A DNA stretch of 64,000 nucleotides from Euonymus europaeus (taxonomy: Eukaryota; Streptophyta; Magnoliopsida; Celastrales; Celastraceae): contig OY756965.1 in the NCBI GenBank assembly GCA_963580455.1, forward strand, positions 23,844,902 to 23,908,901, in the 5' to 3' direction. Below, one piece after another: positions 1 through 12,198 of the stretch; the first letter of the stretch is position 1; each line of letters opens with the position of its first letter. Both the position numbers and the translations under genes were made by a program. The notes beneath the pieces are model-generated. The model was not told the origin of the DNA. It searched no databases and was given only the letters and a program-made list of their open reading frames with translations.

Positions 1-431
1 GTATCCGGCTCGAGTTGCCCTATTAGTCCTGAATCCATTCGGGTACTTCCGATCCCGGGGTCCAAAGAAGTACCACTCCGGATCTCTACTTGGCAAGAAT
101 GATTTATCTAGTACCTCAAATTTCACCAACAACTGATCAGTTCAATTAATCAAATAGTACATGTAAAACGACTTATATATATATATATATAGACGTATAT
201 ATATTGTACTTGCATGTATAGTGAGAACTAGATATAAAGAAGTAGAAGAAAAAATGGTGGAAGAAATTAAGGACCTGCCAACTCCCATGGCTCACATTTG
301 TAGAGATCAATTTCAGGGATAATATCAAGCTCAATTTCTTGGCCGTTGATCTTCCTCTTGAGATAGTAATTCACAAGCTCCTCATCCGTCGGATGGAATC
401 TAAAACCAGGAGGCAATCCAACGGGGGCCAT
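1..431 (-). CDS. NAC-domain transcription factor, 5' part (runs off left edge)
   Basis: Plant-specific DNA-binding transcription factor. Exon 1 is 431-275 on the minus strand (52 codons plus one base), and exon 2 runs from 107 to the window edge. The intron between them is GT-AG and phase 1. The translation carries the NAC subdomain A signature [15 protein letters not shown] near residues 6-20. Subdomain B follows with [15 protein letters not shown], then the start of subdomain C with [15 protein letters not shown]. The start is the ATG at 431, just ahead of the conserved motif, as usual for the family. The variable C-terminal activation region, and any membrane anchor, lie outside the window, so the NAC subgroup cannot be fixed. 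Confidence 0.93.
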
Positions 432-2679
432 TTCTTTGAAAAAAACACACCCACCTGACTACCTCTCAAGCCGCCCCCCTCTATATTGGAAGAAATTTGT
501 TCTCTTTAACACCACCAGCTAGAGCTTCACCATGCATATATATGTGTGTGTTTGTGTTGATTTGTATAGATATAAAAAGTATTCAAAGTCTTCTGTCTTT
601 GGATCATTTTAATTTTCACTTTCTCTTTTGTAGATTCTTGGACAAACGTTCATTGCAAGCCCTTCCCTTTCTCATTATTATTATTATTACTTGCATTGGG
701 CTTCCATTAATTCTTTAATTACTATGCCTACTAATAAGATGATACTTTTCGAGAAAAATGTCCCACAAATATTATGTAAATGTTGGTCATGACGTCAATT
801 TCATAATGACTCTTGCATCATTAAAAAAAAATCCGGACCACAAGTGCGGCGGGTATTGTTAAGACATAAAATATCTTACGAATGGTACTAAGCGATGTGA
901 TTTATAAATATGAGTATGCTTCAAGCCACCTATAGCCATGTGAGATTTTTTTAAAGAAAGAGAATAAAATCGTGCAAGTCTAGGACCTAAAGCGAACAAG
1001 TCAAGTGAATTAGTTCTAATCTCTCGCCTTCTTCTTTTACTTCTCAAGAGTTCAGTTATTGATTAGTTAAGGAAGTTAATATATATGATCAAGCTGCTGT
1101 GGAAGAGCAAAGTCGTGACGAAGAAGTGAAGCAGCAACAATGGAGGCTCTGCTCTGATTTTCCAAAAATCAATGGGACCTTCTTTTTCTTTATATCCTCA
1201 ACTTTCTACGTCATTATTACTTGGCAAAAATAAATCTCGCTCTCTCTTCCTCTCTCTCCATATTATAACCACTTTGAGTTAACTTTTTTTTGTTTTTTGT
1301 AGCTCCTCCTTTACCTTTATTTTACTGTCTCTCCCAAGATTTCACTGCTTTGATCGAGAGAAAGAAAAAGAAGGTTCTCATTTGACATCTCTCCCTTCAT
1401 TTTTTCTCCCTATGTGTAAGTACAAAAGATTATTGTTATTATTAATTATTAAAATGTGATTTGCTGCTTTGGTTGTTCTAGCTAAGCAGTCATCTTTGTG
1501 TTCATGATGCATATACTCCACGTAGTGGCTTCAGTAGCAGACCCGGGAATTGATATTATTGGGACACAAAAATGGTGCGAGTTTAAGCCTTTAAGGGCAA
1601 CGCCTACAATTCTTTTTGAGGTTCTTTTATGTCGTGAATTCATGAATATAGACCGAAAGCACAAAAACTCATCAATAATACTTCAAAAGTAATATATATA
1701 AGGAAATACGCAGCGATTGAGTTGGATGGGCTTTGTTGGATCACCATAGAATCAAGTTTAGGAGGGTAGGGTCAAAGAGGGGAGGGTGGTCACTTAGTGA
1801 GCTGTATGAACTTTTTTTTATTAAGTAATTTAATAGATTGAGCCAAAATAGGGGTGTGTCATGTGTGGATCACTTAGTGAACTGAATTGGGTGAGTTTTT
1901 TTGTTGAGTATCTTTGTGAACTAGGTTAAAATGAGCGTATGGATCACTTAGTCATGAGATGTGTGGACTTTTTTTTATGATATCTTAGTAGACTACACGG
2001 TTTTTTTTTTTTCCTTTTTTCTGCAGGAAGCATATACATCAACCCATATTAGGGTTAGTGAAAAATTAGTTGTCACTTGGGGGCCTAGAGTGTGTTTACC
2101 TCTAATGGATTCAACAACAATGTCAACACATAAGTGTGTAATTATTCACACTTAATGCTCAGCTCTGCTGACATAGAAAAATATAATCATGTCTACTGTG
2201 CGAGGCTTCGAATTTCACAAATAACACATTTATTATTGTTTGCATATTTATGTGTGCGAGTTTTATGTGCCATAAAAAAAAAAGGTAATTATTGAGAGTG
2301 TGTGCATGTGGATATGACTTGTTACGAATTGACACATCACTACATCAGGCCGTCTGGCCGTGTACACTTGGGCTAAAAGTAGATGGGTCAGACTCATGAG
2401 TTCATTTGGGTTGAAAGAAGGGGAATTGCAGACTTTAAGTGGATATTAAATATAAACCAAGAAGGTCCATTTAGCCCACCCACATTCAGCTTTCCAAAAG
2501 GCCACGTATAGTAATCCCGCTTCACAAATCAAAAGCCATATTATGTTGAGCCGGGCCGGGCCCAGTCTGGACAAGTTTCTCCGATCCCAGCGAGTCCTCA
2601 GGTTTTCAGGAGCTCTCGCTATGTCAGGATGAGTAACCTGTGAATTTCAAAAACTGCGACTGGCGCGGGTAAGCCAGAG
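432..2679. other. Intergenic: divergent upstream region of the NAC and PPR genes
   Basis: This AT-rich stretch separates two divergently transcribed genes and must hold both promoters. A TA run lies downstream at 174-190, inside NAC intron 1. Around 1784-1985 a motif close to GATCACTTAGTGAACTG recurs three times (near 1788, 1868 and 1941), each followed by a poly-T run, so the segment looks like a degraded tandem repeat. The short open frames here show no recognisable protein. I see no RNA gene. Confidence 0.5.
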
Positions 2680-5130
2680 ATGTTATGGGCGCGCCTCAAA
2701 TTGACTCCCTGCAAAAAGTCCATTCACACAATCCACAATGCAGGATTTGCAGATGTCTATTCACACAACAAAGCTGCTTCCACTGTTGATTTCACGCCTC
2801 TCCTTGACGCTTGCATTAAGTCCAAGTCGTTGATTGAAGGTAAGAAAATCCATCAGGTGCTCATTAAGAACCAAAGTCACTATCTGCATCTTAATTCTTC
2901 ACCTTTTCTGGAAAAGGTCACGCATTTGTATATTTCGTGTAACCGAGTGGAACTCGCACGACGTGTGTTCGATGAAATTTCGAACCCAAGTGTTATTACA
3001 TGGAACTTGATGATCAGGGCGTATGCGTGGAATGGACCCTTTGAAGAATCCCTTCGTTTGTATTGGTGGATGATTGAATTGGGTGTGAAACCGACCAAAT
3101 TCACGTTCCCATTTGTTCTTAAAGCGTGTTCGCGTTTGCAAGCTCTAGAAGCGGGTAAAGAGATACATGATCATGCGAGAAGAGTTGGGCTTGAGTCTGA
3201 TGTGTTTGTTTGTACTTCTTTAATTGATTTGTATGCGAAATGTGGGGACTTAGTTGAAGCTCGAGGAGTCTTTGATGGCATGTCTTATAGGGATGTTGTG
3301 GCATGGAATGCAATGATTTCTGGGTTTTCTCTTCATGGAAGGTATGTTGAGACAATGCAGTTGCTGTTAGAGATGCAAAAAGAAGGAATAAACCCCAATT
3401 CTTCTACTATTGTGGGGATTCTTCCCACGGTTGCTCTAGCTACTGCATTGAGCCAAGGGAAGGCTATACATGGTTTCTGTGTAAGGAGGGTTTTCAGCAA
3501 GGATGTTGTTGTGGCAACTGGGCTTCTTGACATGTACGCCAAATGTTACTGTTTATCATATACAAGGAGAATTTTTGACATGATGGAGGTTTGGAATGAG
3601 GTTACTTGGAGTGCAATAATTGGAGCCTATGTCATGTGCAATTTTACTAGAGAGGCGCTGGAGCTATATGATGAAATGATGATCAAGGATCATGTGATTC
3701 CTTCAGCAGTAACTCTTGGTATCGCACTTCGAGCTTGTGCAAAGTTAACTGACCTCAGCAAAGGGAGATGCTTGCATTGTTTTACAATTAAGTCAGGATT
3801 AGTTCTAGATTTGATGGTATCCAACACACTAATTTCTATGTATGCAAAGTGTGGTATTGTAGAGGATGCAGTCAGATTATTTGATGGTATGAATATGATT
3901 GATACAGTTTCTTACAGTGCCATCATTTCAGGATGTGTACAGAATGGTAATGCAGAAGAGGCTTTATGTTTTTTCCGTAAAATGCAGTTGTATGGAATTG
4001 AGCCAGATATGGCTACAGTGATTGCTATCCTACCAGCATGTTCACATTTGGCTGCTTTACAACATGGGACTTGTGGCCATAGCTACTCAATTGTCCGTGG
4101 CTTTGTTGCTGATACCTCAATTTGTAATGCTCTTATAGACATGTACTCAAAGTGTGGGAAGATTTGTATTGCAAGGGATGTTTTTGACAGGATGCTTAAG
4201 CATGACATCGTTTCCTGGAACACGATGATAATTGGCTATGGAATGCATGGGCTTGGCATGGAAGCACTTTTGCTGTTCGATGACATGATAGCAGCTGGTT
4301 TAGATCCAGATGATGTGACTTTTATCTGCCTCTTATCAGCTTGCACTCATTCAGGACTTGTAGTGGAGGGAAAACACTGGTTTAATGCTATGAGTCAAGA
4401 TTTTGACATAGTTCCACGTATGGAACATCACATATGTATGGTAGATCTTTTGAGCAGAGCTGGACTTTTCGCTGAGGTGCACAATTTCATTGAGAAAATG
4501 CCTTTTGAGCCAGATGTTCGTGTATGGAGTGCAGTGCTTGCAGCTTGTCGGATCCATAATAACATTGAATTTGGCGAAGAAGCATCGAGGAAGATACATA
4601 GGCTAGGAACTGAAGGTACTGGGAACTTTCTTCTGTTGTCTAATATGTATAGTGCTGTTGGGAGGTGGGATGATGCAGCGCAGATTAGAATCATGCAGAA
4701 GAACCTCGGTTTTAAGAAAAACCCAGGTTGCAGTTGGATTGAGATCGGTGGGGTTGTACATGCATTTATTGGAGGAGATAGGTCCCACCCACAATCAGCG
4801 GAGATAAACAAGAAACTAGATGAACTGCTAGCAGAGATGAAGAAATTGGGTTATTGTGCAGACTCTAGCTTTGTTCTCCAAGATATTGAAGAAGAAGAGA
4901 AGGAAAGAATCCTCCTCTATCACAGCGAGAAACTTGCTATTGCATTTGGAATTGTTAGTCTCAGCCCCTGCCAACCCATTCTTGTAACTAAGAATTTGCG
5001 AGTTTGTGGTGATTGTCATTCTGCAATAAAGCTTATAACTTTGATCACAAAGAGAGACATAACAGTGAGAGATGCGAGCAGATTTCACCATTTCAAGAAT
5101 GGGATTTGTAACTGTGGAGATTTCTGGTGA
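2680..5130 (+). CDS. DYW-class pentatricopeptide repeat protein (PLS subfamily)
   Basis: Intronless 816-residue protein, probably a mitochondrial or plastid RNA editing factor. The N-terminus (about residues 1-25) is rich in Lys, Arg and His with no early acidic residue, which suits an organelle transit peptide. PLS-type repeats fill roughly residues 30-620, with recurring signatures such as WNLMIRAYAWNG, WNAMISGFSLHG, YSAIISGCVQNG and WNTMIIGYGMHG. E/E+ motifs follow, then the DYW deaminase domain. The zinc and catalytic motifs are intact: HSE at 748-750, CGDC at 776-779, then C-x-C and a terminal DFW in place of DYW. In this family the repeats read the RNA target and the DYW domain deaminates C to U. 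The target cannot be inferred here. The start is the first ATG in the frame. Confidence 0.95.
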   Translation: MLWARLKLTPCKKSIHTIHNAGFADVYSHNKAASTVDFTPLLDACIKSKSLIEGKKIHQVLIKNQSHYLHLNSSPFLEKVTHLYISCNRVELARRVFDEISNPSVITWNLMIRAYAWNGPFEESLRLYWWMIELGVKPTKFTFPFVLKACSRLQALEAGKEIHDHARRVGLESDVFVCTSLIDLYAKCGDLVEARGVFDGMSYRDVVAWNAMISGFSLHGRYVETMQLLLEMQKEGINPNSSTIVGILPTVALATALSQGKAIHGFCVRRVFSKDVVVATGLLDMYAKCYCLSYTRRIFDMMEVWNEVTWSAIIGAYVMCNFTREALELYDEMMIKDHVIPSAVTLGIALRACAKLTDLSKGRCLHCFTIKSGLVLDLMVSNTLISMYAKCGIVEDAVRLFDGMNMIDTVSYSAIISGCVQNGNAEEALCFFRKMQLYGIEPDMATVIAILPACSHLAALQHGTCGHSYSIVRGFVADTSICNALIDMYSKCGKICIARDVFDRMLKHDIVSWNTMIIGYGMHGLGMEALLLFDDMIAAGLDPDDVTFICLLSACTHSGLVVEGKHWFNAMSQDFDIVPRMEHHICMVDLLSRAGLFAEVHNFIEKMPFEPDVRVWSAVLAACRIHNNIEFGEEASRKIHRLGTEGTGNFLLLSNMYSAVGRWDDAAQIRIMQKNLGFKKNPGCSWIEIGGVVHAFIGGDRSHPQSAEINKKLDELLAEMKKLGYCADSSFVLQDIEEEEKERILLYHSEKLAIAFGIVSLSPCQPILVTKNLRVCGDCHSAIKLITLITKRDITVRDASRFHHFKNGICNCGDFW

Positions 5131-7778
5131 GGGAATGGAGACATTTTCAGGTCATGAATCTTGATGATGCATATGGTTGAACCACTCAAACCTTCCATAA
5201 AAGCTGACACGATAACTACCTCTGCTCTGTCAAACCTGCTCAAACTGCTGCTGTACCTCCAATATGCTTAACATCTAAGTATCCAACCTCATTATGTCAA
5301 ACCCATCAAACCACTAAATTTAGCAAGCATAGCAGATCACGTGAGGGGACCAATTACATCAGCAATGCTGAATAGAGCACAAACGTCAAGTTCAGTATCA
5401 TTCTATCAGCGCTTACCAGAGGAATTCTTATGTGAACAAATCAAATATGCGTGTAGAAGACAAGGGCCAACACAAAGCAATATTTGAGATACGTAGTGGA
5501 TGGCGAGGTGATAAAGGTGCACAGAACATATTAACGAGGATGGACATTGGTGAAGAAAATTTCGTGAGGTACAATGAATTGGCGGTTCCACGCCAGCATA
5601 ATTCCAGCAATCTCCTCTGTCAAACTCCTCTTGATTGACCACTGACCACCTTCAACACAAGCAAGTGTAAGCTATCTACTTGTAATGTTATTGAATCATG
5701 TGCTTATGGTGAGAGGGTATTTGCTAAACTTTAGTCTGACTCAGTGGTGAAATATTAATGTTCCAAGTTGATGCTTTGGTTGTCTTCACTGTTTAGCAGG
5801 TGTCAGAGATAGCAAAAAAATGTCTCAGAATACAACTTGATTTGTAAATTTTATTATTTCTTAATAAACTTGTACTGGCTAAAAAATTGAGTCAATCATA
5901 GTTAACACTTGCATATATCATCATATCCTACGACCACACATGTAATGCCTCAATCTCTAAAGATGCTTCTCTACGGTTACGCAACTATTGACATGTAAGT
6001 AAGATTTCTGATGGTTTTCTACTCAGCTTAAGAATTATAGATAGGCAATACTAATGCCTTTTCTAACAGTTCCTCATCTTGTATATTACAATATGATTGA
6101 TGAGATGAGCATTTTTCCAATGATTTGGAATACAATATAGTTATCTAAGAAATTCCTTTTAGTTGCTAAATAATTTCCTTTAAATGCGGGGGGGAGGGTG
6201 GGATGGTTGGGGGGCGGGGCAGGTTGGTGTAGAGGGGATGAGGTGTGGTTTGTATGGGGAAGGTTCTAGTGGATGAAGTCTAAATGCAGAAGCCAAGGGT
6301 CTTGTAGTTTAATAGCATTAAGCATCTTCTGTTCCCCCACATTAATGATGGTGTAGTGCATGACTCTGGGTTTTACATTCCAGTAAGTGTTAACTACCTG
6401 GCTGGCTGTGGGGTAAAAATTTGTATTTTACAGCGCTTAACAAAATCTAAATTTCATTTAATGTTCTTGTCGCTGAAACTAACGTGTTTCTTTGTTATTT
6501 CTAAGCACCAAGGAGATCAGCATTGAGGATTGGATGAAGCCTCTGAAAAAATGTCTGAAGTGAGTCTCAGCTTGGGAGTTCAAAGTTGCTGAAGATAAAA
6601 CTGAAATCAACCCTCATACCACTAATTGGTTAGTCAAGTAGGATAAGTATAGGTAGTATATTTACATTCTTTGGAAATCATATGAACTTATAACTTAAAA
6701 GGAATAATTAACCCCAGCCCTCATATATTTACTTTTTTATCATTTCATAAAGAGGATGAGTATGAGAATATGAGTGATGTCCAATGATACAGTGACTTTT
6801 TCTTCTCTTGCTTGATGTTTGTTATTTGCATAAAATATTTGTAGGGCAGTTGTCCAATATGTCAATGGTAAAGCTTAAACCAGTTTGTGAGTCACAGGTA
6901 GACTGCCCGGGCTTCCCGCTGTTGTCAAGGTGCTTTGTCTTTTTATACTTCTCTCTGGCAGAACATAGAAAGCATACCTAAGTAACTAAGTTCACATTCA
7001 ACACAGTCACAAATAGTAATGAAAGGGGAGAAGCCTAGATAATTCTTGAACTTGTATGCTTCATTTCTTAGACTGCACATTGGTTTAATCTCAAAATCTG
7101 TGCTCACACGAGACATAGAAGCACAGAAACGTTTATTTCAAAGCACAACGCATGGAAATTTTCATCTTCAGTTGTTTGTTCCTCCATAGAAGTTGGAAGG
7201 TTGCAAGCTAAAACATCTTGGTTTTTTGTGAATACTGTAATCTGATTCACAGAATCCAATTTTATCACAATTTTAGTTATAAATTGATTTGGACAGTTTT
7301 CATATTTGTTACTGAGTGGTCACCGCCTCCATTTTTTGTGCTGTTCATTTGAGTTTTTTTGCCTCTAAAGTCTCATGTCTGCATAGTTTTCTTCTTCTTT
7401 TTGGGTGGGATTTTGTCTGGACTTGGACCATCCATGTGAAGCACTCTAAATACAAGACTAGTTTTTGACAACTCATATATATATATAGAGATAACCCTGT
7501 ATATTTTATCGAGAACAAGGTTGCCTACCTTCTATATTGCACTACATGCATTGTTTTATCAACCATTGATAGGGAAGATTGGGGGGAAAAAGGGAAATGG
7601 AAGTTGGTCTTGACGTGGCTCTATTTTGGACTTATTAAATAGGGTTACCTAATAAAAGCACATACTTGTCACCAATAAAGAGTTTCTGAGTTTGTGACCA
7701 AACTTCATTTGCTGGACCTAAAGAAAGAGCCTTTTCTTTTGATTTCTTCATCTCCCCTCTCATGTAGTCCACCTCTTA
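5131..7778. other. Intergenic, downstream of the PPR gene
   Basis: No protein frame longer than about 80 codons and nothing recognisable. The first kilobase probably holds the 3' untranslated region of the PPR gene. A G-rich tract at 6188-6219 is listed separately. The rest is ordinary AT-rich DNA. Confidence 0.4.
6188..6219 (+). other. G-rich tract with G-quadruplex pattern
   Basis: Four or more runs of at least three G are separated by loops of one to six bases on the plus strand, the standard quadruplex pattern. It lies about 1 kb past the PPR stop codon in otherwise AT-rich DNA. Folding is inferred from the pattern alone. Confidence 0.55.
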
Positions 7779-7781
7779 TTA

Positions 7782-8077
7782 GAGCAATTGTAACGAGACA
7801 CTTGATAATGATGTTCGAAATTTTGGAATGTATAGAGAGAGTAATTTAAAAAAATTGTATTGAAATATGTGTAGAATAGTAGAAAAAGTGAAAAATGGTA
7901 GAAAAATATGAGATAAATAGTATTGATACTTGATATTTGGAGTGTTTGTAAATAAAGAGTGAAAAAAATTGTATTGAAATATGTATTGTGTTGATATGAT
8001 TGCGAGAGTCGTGTTTTGCTGTAATAGAAGTGAGATCGCACTGAAAAATCTGGAGTGTCCTAGCATTGGACATGCTC
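7782..8077. mobile_element. Tourist-like MITE
   Basis: A 296-bp non-coding element flanked by the trinucleotide TTA on both sides (7779-7781 and 8078-8080). The ends are inverted: GAGCAATTG at the left, and GAGCATGTCCAATGC on the minus strand at the right. The right end matches the GAGCATCTCCAA-type termini often seen in plant PIF/Harbinger MITEs. Only the first five bases pair perfectly, so the left end has drifted. Two copies of an internal AT-rich word lie near 7847 and 7966. No transposase is encoded. Confidence 0.6.
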
Positions 8078-8080
8078 TTA

Positions 8081-9394
8081 CAATCTAATTAAAACCAGAT
8101 TTCTCTGCTTTTATTTGCCACGGATGTTATGTTCTCTGTGACTTAACAAGTTCTGAATTTCATAGCTTTGGAGTTTGAGGACTCAATCAATTCCATTAAA
8201 ACTAGTGTCTTCTCTGATTTCTTATTTGTTGTTTACAAATTTCTTGACAGTAAAAATAATGATAAGACTTGAGAGTGATTAATGAGTGATTTCTAGGGCA
8301 ATAGTGTGGAGCCATAGCGATTGCAAGTAGCATGCCCTGTCTTGTTTCAAACCAGCTAAAACCTGGAGAAAAAGCTTTTGGGATCTGCTTTTACCCATAT
8401 AAGACAAACTCATGCAGTCAAAAGAAAAATCTTTCTCATAATGACCCATATCAGACACCATGCATCGTACCTCATCTTTCCTCTCTATGACCAAATGCTT
8501 TTGTGCTGCTGTGTCTAGAAATAAAGTTGGGAGTCAAGACAAATATATTGGATGACAAAACCCTGAATTATCTGCTGTCGTATCACTGTAAAATGGTCTC
8601 CCTCTCCCTCTCGTCAAAGTTCTCTATTATATGGTCAAAATCATACCAATAAATTATTAAATAATTATAATTATAATCTACGGATTTTCAAATTTTTTTA
8701 ATATTGTATAATGAATTTGAACACAATTCTTTGTCCATATATAATTATATAATCATTGAATCATTCATTTAGGTCATGTGTTTAATTCTATAGTCATCGT
8801 GAACATGATTACTTAAAAAAATCTAAATCATCTTTATCTAAAAAGTTTGGAGTCAGCTAATTGAGTACATAAGAAATCGACGAAAATTCATCGCATGTAT
8901 TCATTTGACAAGTCCATATAGTTTAAGTTTGAGGTTTTTTTTCACTCTCGACAATGTTACAATTGGACGGGATATTTTGAATTAGTTACAAATCTTTGAA
9001 AATGTTTAACTTACAAATGTTTACATATCAAGCTCTATTAAGGTATTTCCTTACTCAAAAAAAAAAAATTTGCATGATATTGGAACATATAGGAAGTAAT
9101 TTTTGTTGCTATAATTCTAACTAACAATTTAACTAGGTTGGTTTATGTTCCAAAAACTTTTGGCAAGGTTGACTCGTTTTGTGACCTACAAGAGTGATAT
9201 TACTTGAATGAACGGCTAAAATCCATCGTATTCACAATTATGATTCAGCATCGCTTGCATACGTCAATGTTTGATGTACTCAGTACGCCACATCATCGCC
9301 ACGGAGGTCTGGACGGGGTCAGGTAGGGATCAACTTGTCATTTTCAAACACCAACTACTCTTTTTATAAGCCGACAGAAGATGACCTATTTAGG
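8081..9394. other. Intergenic, no feature seen
   Basis: AT-rich sequence without a credible reading frame, RNA gene or clear repeat. Confidence 0.4.
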
Positions 9395-9408
9395 ATTTTA
9401 TGAGAGTA

Positions 9409-9559
9409 TTTTTCCTTTTTTTTTATACTAAAGAGGGAATGTGAACTCTCACTATAATAGTGATAAATCTCATTCAAATTGATAGAAGGGGAGACTCAAA
9501 CACAAGACATCTCACTCCCTACACAGTAGGAAGACCAACCAGGCTACCACCTGTTGGTT
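9409..9559 (-). mobile_element. tRNA-derived SINE with 14-bp target site duplication
   Basis: A 151-bp element on the minus strand. It begins with a pol III A box (TAGCCTGGTTGG, 9546-9535). A B box follows about 34 bp later (GTTTGAGTCTCC, 9501-9490), and it ends in an A-rich tail at 9430-9409. Perfect 14-bp duplications, ATTTTATGAGAGTA, flank it at 9395-9408 and 9560-9573. This combination defines a LINE-mobilised SINE. The same 14-mer occurs a third time at 9597-9610, so the target already held a short local duplication. Confidence 0.82.
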
Positions 9560-10378
9560 ATTTTATGAGAGTAATTTCAACTCATGTTTATTTGGGATTT
9601 TATGAGAGTAATTCCAACCCATGTTGTATAATGGGGTGTTATCCCCTTAATTGTCAAAATAAAACTATATTTTACGACATATATAGCTTCTCCATCTAGG
9701 GTGTCATATGAGGTTGTAGTATACAACACGTTTGATAGGGGTGTTATTTTTTGGCATCCAATGGAAAAAGGATTGAGGAGAGATAAAAAAAATGCAGGGA
9801 AATGAGAGGGACAAAAGAGACTCTATTGGGGGCTTCAACTACTCCTCACCGCTAAGGTTTTTCTACACATACCCCCGTTTGCATCAGAATATGTGGCATA
9901 GCTTATAAGCTGGCGGAAACGCTAGTGTAATATAAGCTGTGAAATAAACTTTCAAATAAGCTGTGCGGTGTTTGGATGAGAGTATGTCATGCAAGAGTAT
10001 AAGCTGTTAAATTTACCTTTAGGGGCATTCTTTAACCAATTCTTGATAAATGTATTTATAATAAAATTGTTCAACTAATTTGAATTTTCGAAGTTCCATT
10101 AAATTTCAATTTTCGAATGTAAATTATTATAATTATTTTTTAAAATTAATTTAAACGACAAAAAAATTTATTATAAAAAATTCATACAAGATAGATATTG
10201 AACAAATACACATGGTTCACAGAAACATATATTAATAAATTCGCAATATTTTTTTCAAACACACATATAAGATACATGTTTCACAAATACACGTGGTACA
10301 CATATACATACATTACAGCAGAACGTGCAATGTTTTTTTGGAATCAATCAGACATAGAAGATACATGTTCCGTCACAC

Positions 10379-10978
10379 CTATCGTAGTGCAGCAGCAATT
10401 CTATCTCTTATTGCACCCATGTTGTGATCGTCAGTAAACTCGTCACCCTCTCCAATATATGTCTCTGTTTCATCCATTGCGGAGCTACTAGAATCTCCTC
10501 CCACCTCCTCTAACTGCTCATCACTCCCAGTCCGCTGACGAATGTAATTATGCAACCCACAACACGCGTACACGAAGTCGACCTGTGTTGGGAATTCATA
10601 ATTAGACATATCCCGCAAAATCTTTCATCGTTGTTTTGTAACTCCGAATGTCCTCTCTATGACATTACGGAGATGTGCATGTCTGCGGTTGAATCTCTCA
10701 CGTGGTCCGCTAACCCGTCGTCCATTACTCCAGTCCGGCAAATGATACCTCTCACCCCGATAAGGAGCGAGGTACCCCGGCTTGTTCGCATACCCTGAAT
10801 CGACTAAGTAATATTTTCCTACATCAATTACACGCACGTCAATGTAACCGAAATAAAATTGAGCACGGAAGGTCAAGAGAGGTAAGGGCAGGCGCAGGTC
10901 AATTTTGGCAAATAACAGAGAACAGCGTCCATCACGTGGCATTAGTTGGACCATAGCTTCACAAAGAGGGTATTTGCC
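10379..10978 (-). pseudogene. PIF/Harbinger transposase (DDE nuclease), truncated with an in-frame stop
   Basis: The minus-strand reading gives the C-terminal half of a Harbinger nuclease. It contains KYYLVDSGYANKPGYLAPYR (with the second catalytic Asp), then RNVIERTFGVTKQR (with the catalytic Glu), then the conserved tail FVYACCGLHNYIRQRTG. A TGA stop at 10627-10625 interrupts KQR-KILRDM, where intact relatives carry an aromatic residue. The first catalytic Asp block and the whole N-terminus are missing upstream. No active transposase can be made from this copy. Confidence 0.85.
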
Positions 10979-11035
10979 TGTTTGGCTGCATAGCTTACAC
11001 GCTAGCGTGTAAGCTAGGTTACGCTGATCCAAACA
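10979..11035. repeat. 57-bp near-palindrome, probable fused transposon ends
   Basis: TGTTTGG at 10979-10985 pairs with CCAAACA at 11029-11035, and the centre (10991-11016) is a perfect 26-bp palindrome. The arms resemble the left end of the surrounding Harbinger relic. The most economical reading is two terminal inverted repeats joined head to head. Confidence 0.6.
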
Positions 11036-12198
11036 AGCTGATAGTTTATCCATCCCCGATTCCACCTATCATACCAAACAGGGTATATGGTGCATACAGT
11101 GACCAATAACACAATTATACTATTTTATTTTCCTTTCTTTGGCAAGAAAAGGCATGAACATCATACATGATGGCCAAAATTCCTAAAAATGATAACATAA
11201 CATACTTATAACAAACTCACGTCATAAGTGATATATCTATGTGTCCTCGCCTGAGTTATAATTAGAATCTCATTCTCGTCGATTGGTGTCTTTCCTCTTT
11301 GATTTTCCACTATCTAGTATTGATTCATCTACTCCTTATTTACGTCTCGAAAATCCCCTATGTACAACACCCTCCCACCAATAGCTCAAAGAAGCCTGGG
11401 ACTGTCGTTCCCACAAATTTTGAGAACAATGTTCTTTAGAGGCCAAGGTCTCAGGAAAAAACTAGGGCTTTTAATTCGTTCGATATATTACCTGTCCATG
11501 AGTGATGATTGATTGCCCCTCACAAAATCTGCTAGTTAATCATATGCAAGCATCCTCGTTATAGTCGTTACATTATGAATGGAAGATAATTCAAGTACTC
11601 AAGGATCATCATGTCTTTGACAAAAGTAGTAATTGCGAGCAACCACCTCATTCACGATTTGATAAAATAAAAAAGAGGTACTCATGTGAAATCTCATTCG
11701 GATCAAACATGAGAAAATATTAACGTACACTCTTAGAATCCTAGATAAGGATGAGAAACGTACATTAAATTTTAAAAAATATATGTCAAAATATATATTT
11801 TAAATTTTAAAAAATTAGATGAGAAGGTCTTCATGAGATACGAAAACATGATCTAATGAATTTTTATTTTGTGTCATAAAAATATACATTATCATCACTC
11901 CATTTATAGGCGGAAAATTATGAGAGAATATTTTGGGGGAGAAAATCTCAGCATAAATACCTAGAGTTAGAGTAAAACCCCACGAAATAAGTACATTATT
12001 GACGCTAAAAATAGGATTTATAGCAACTTGGGTTGGAGTGACACATAGGAGTAGGGCTCACATCGCTTTCTTAACCCCTCTCTCTCTCTCTCACCGCTGA
12101 GAATCAGTAGAAGTTTTGTACTTCTGTTACTGGTGGTTTTTTTGGCCACTTTTTCGCTTCAGAGGTCGATTCGCGGTTTTCCGACTAGCGGTTTCGAG
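11036..12198. other. Intergenic and upstream region of the AGO1 gene
   Basis: Unremarkable AT-rich DNA up to about 12.06 kb, followed by a CT-rich stretch (12074-12094). The remainder looks like a 5' untranslated exon ending at 12198. The transcription start is not defined by sequence alone. Confidence 0.4.

Larger units (their letters stand above)
9872..11035 (-). mobile_element. Degenerate PIF/Harbinger DNA transposon
   Basis: The segment contains a broken Harbinger transposase (10379-10978). Its ends look related: GTTTGCATCAG, then TAGCTTA and GCTAG words at about 9877-9935, against GTTTGGATCAG, CTAGCTTACACGCTAG read on the minus strand from 11034. The relic appears to have lost the 5' half of its transposase. 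The exact boundaries and the 3-bp target duplication are not resolved. Confidence 0.55.

Noticed and set aside
11036..11090. Extension of the transposase frame to 11065
   Set aside because: The frame crosses the palindrome and has no resemblance to Harbinger protein there; it is open by chance.
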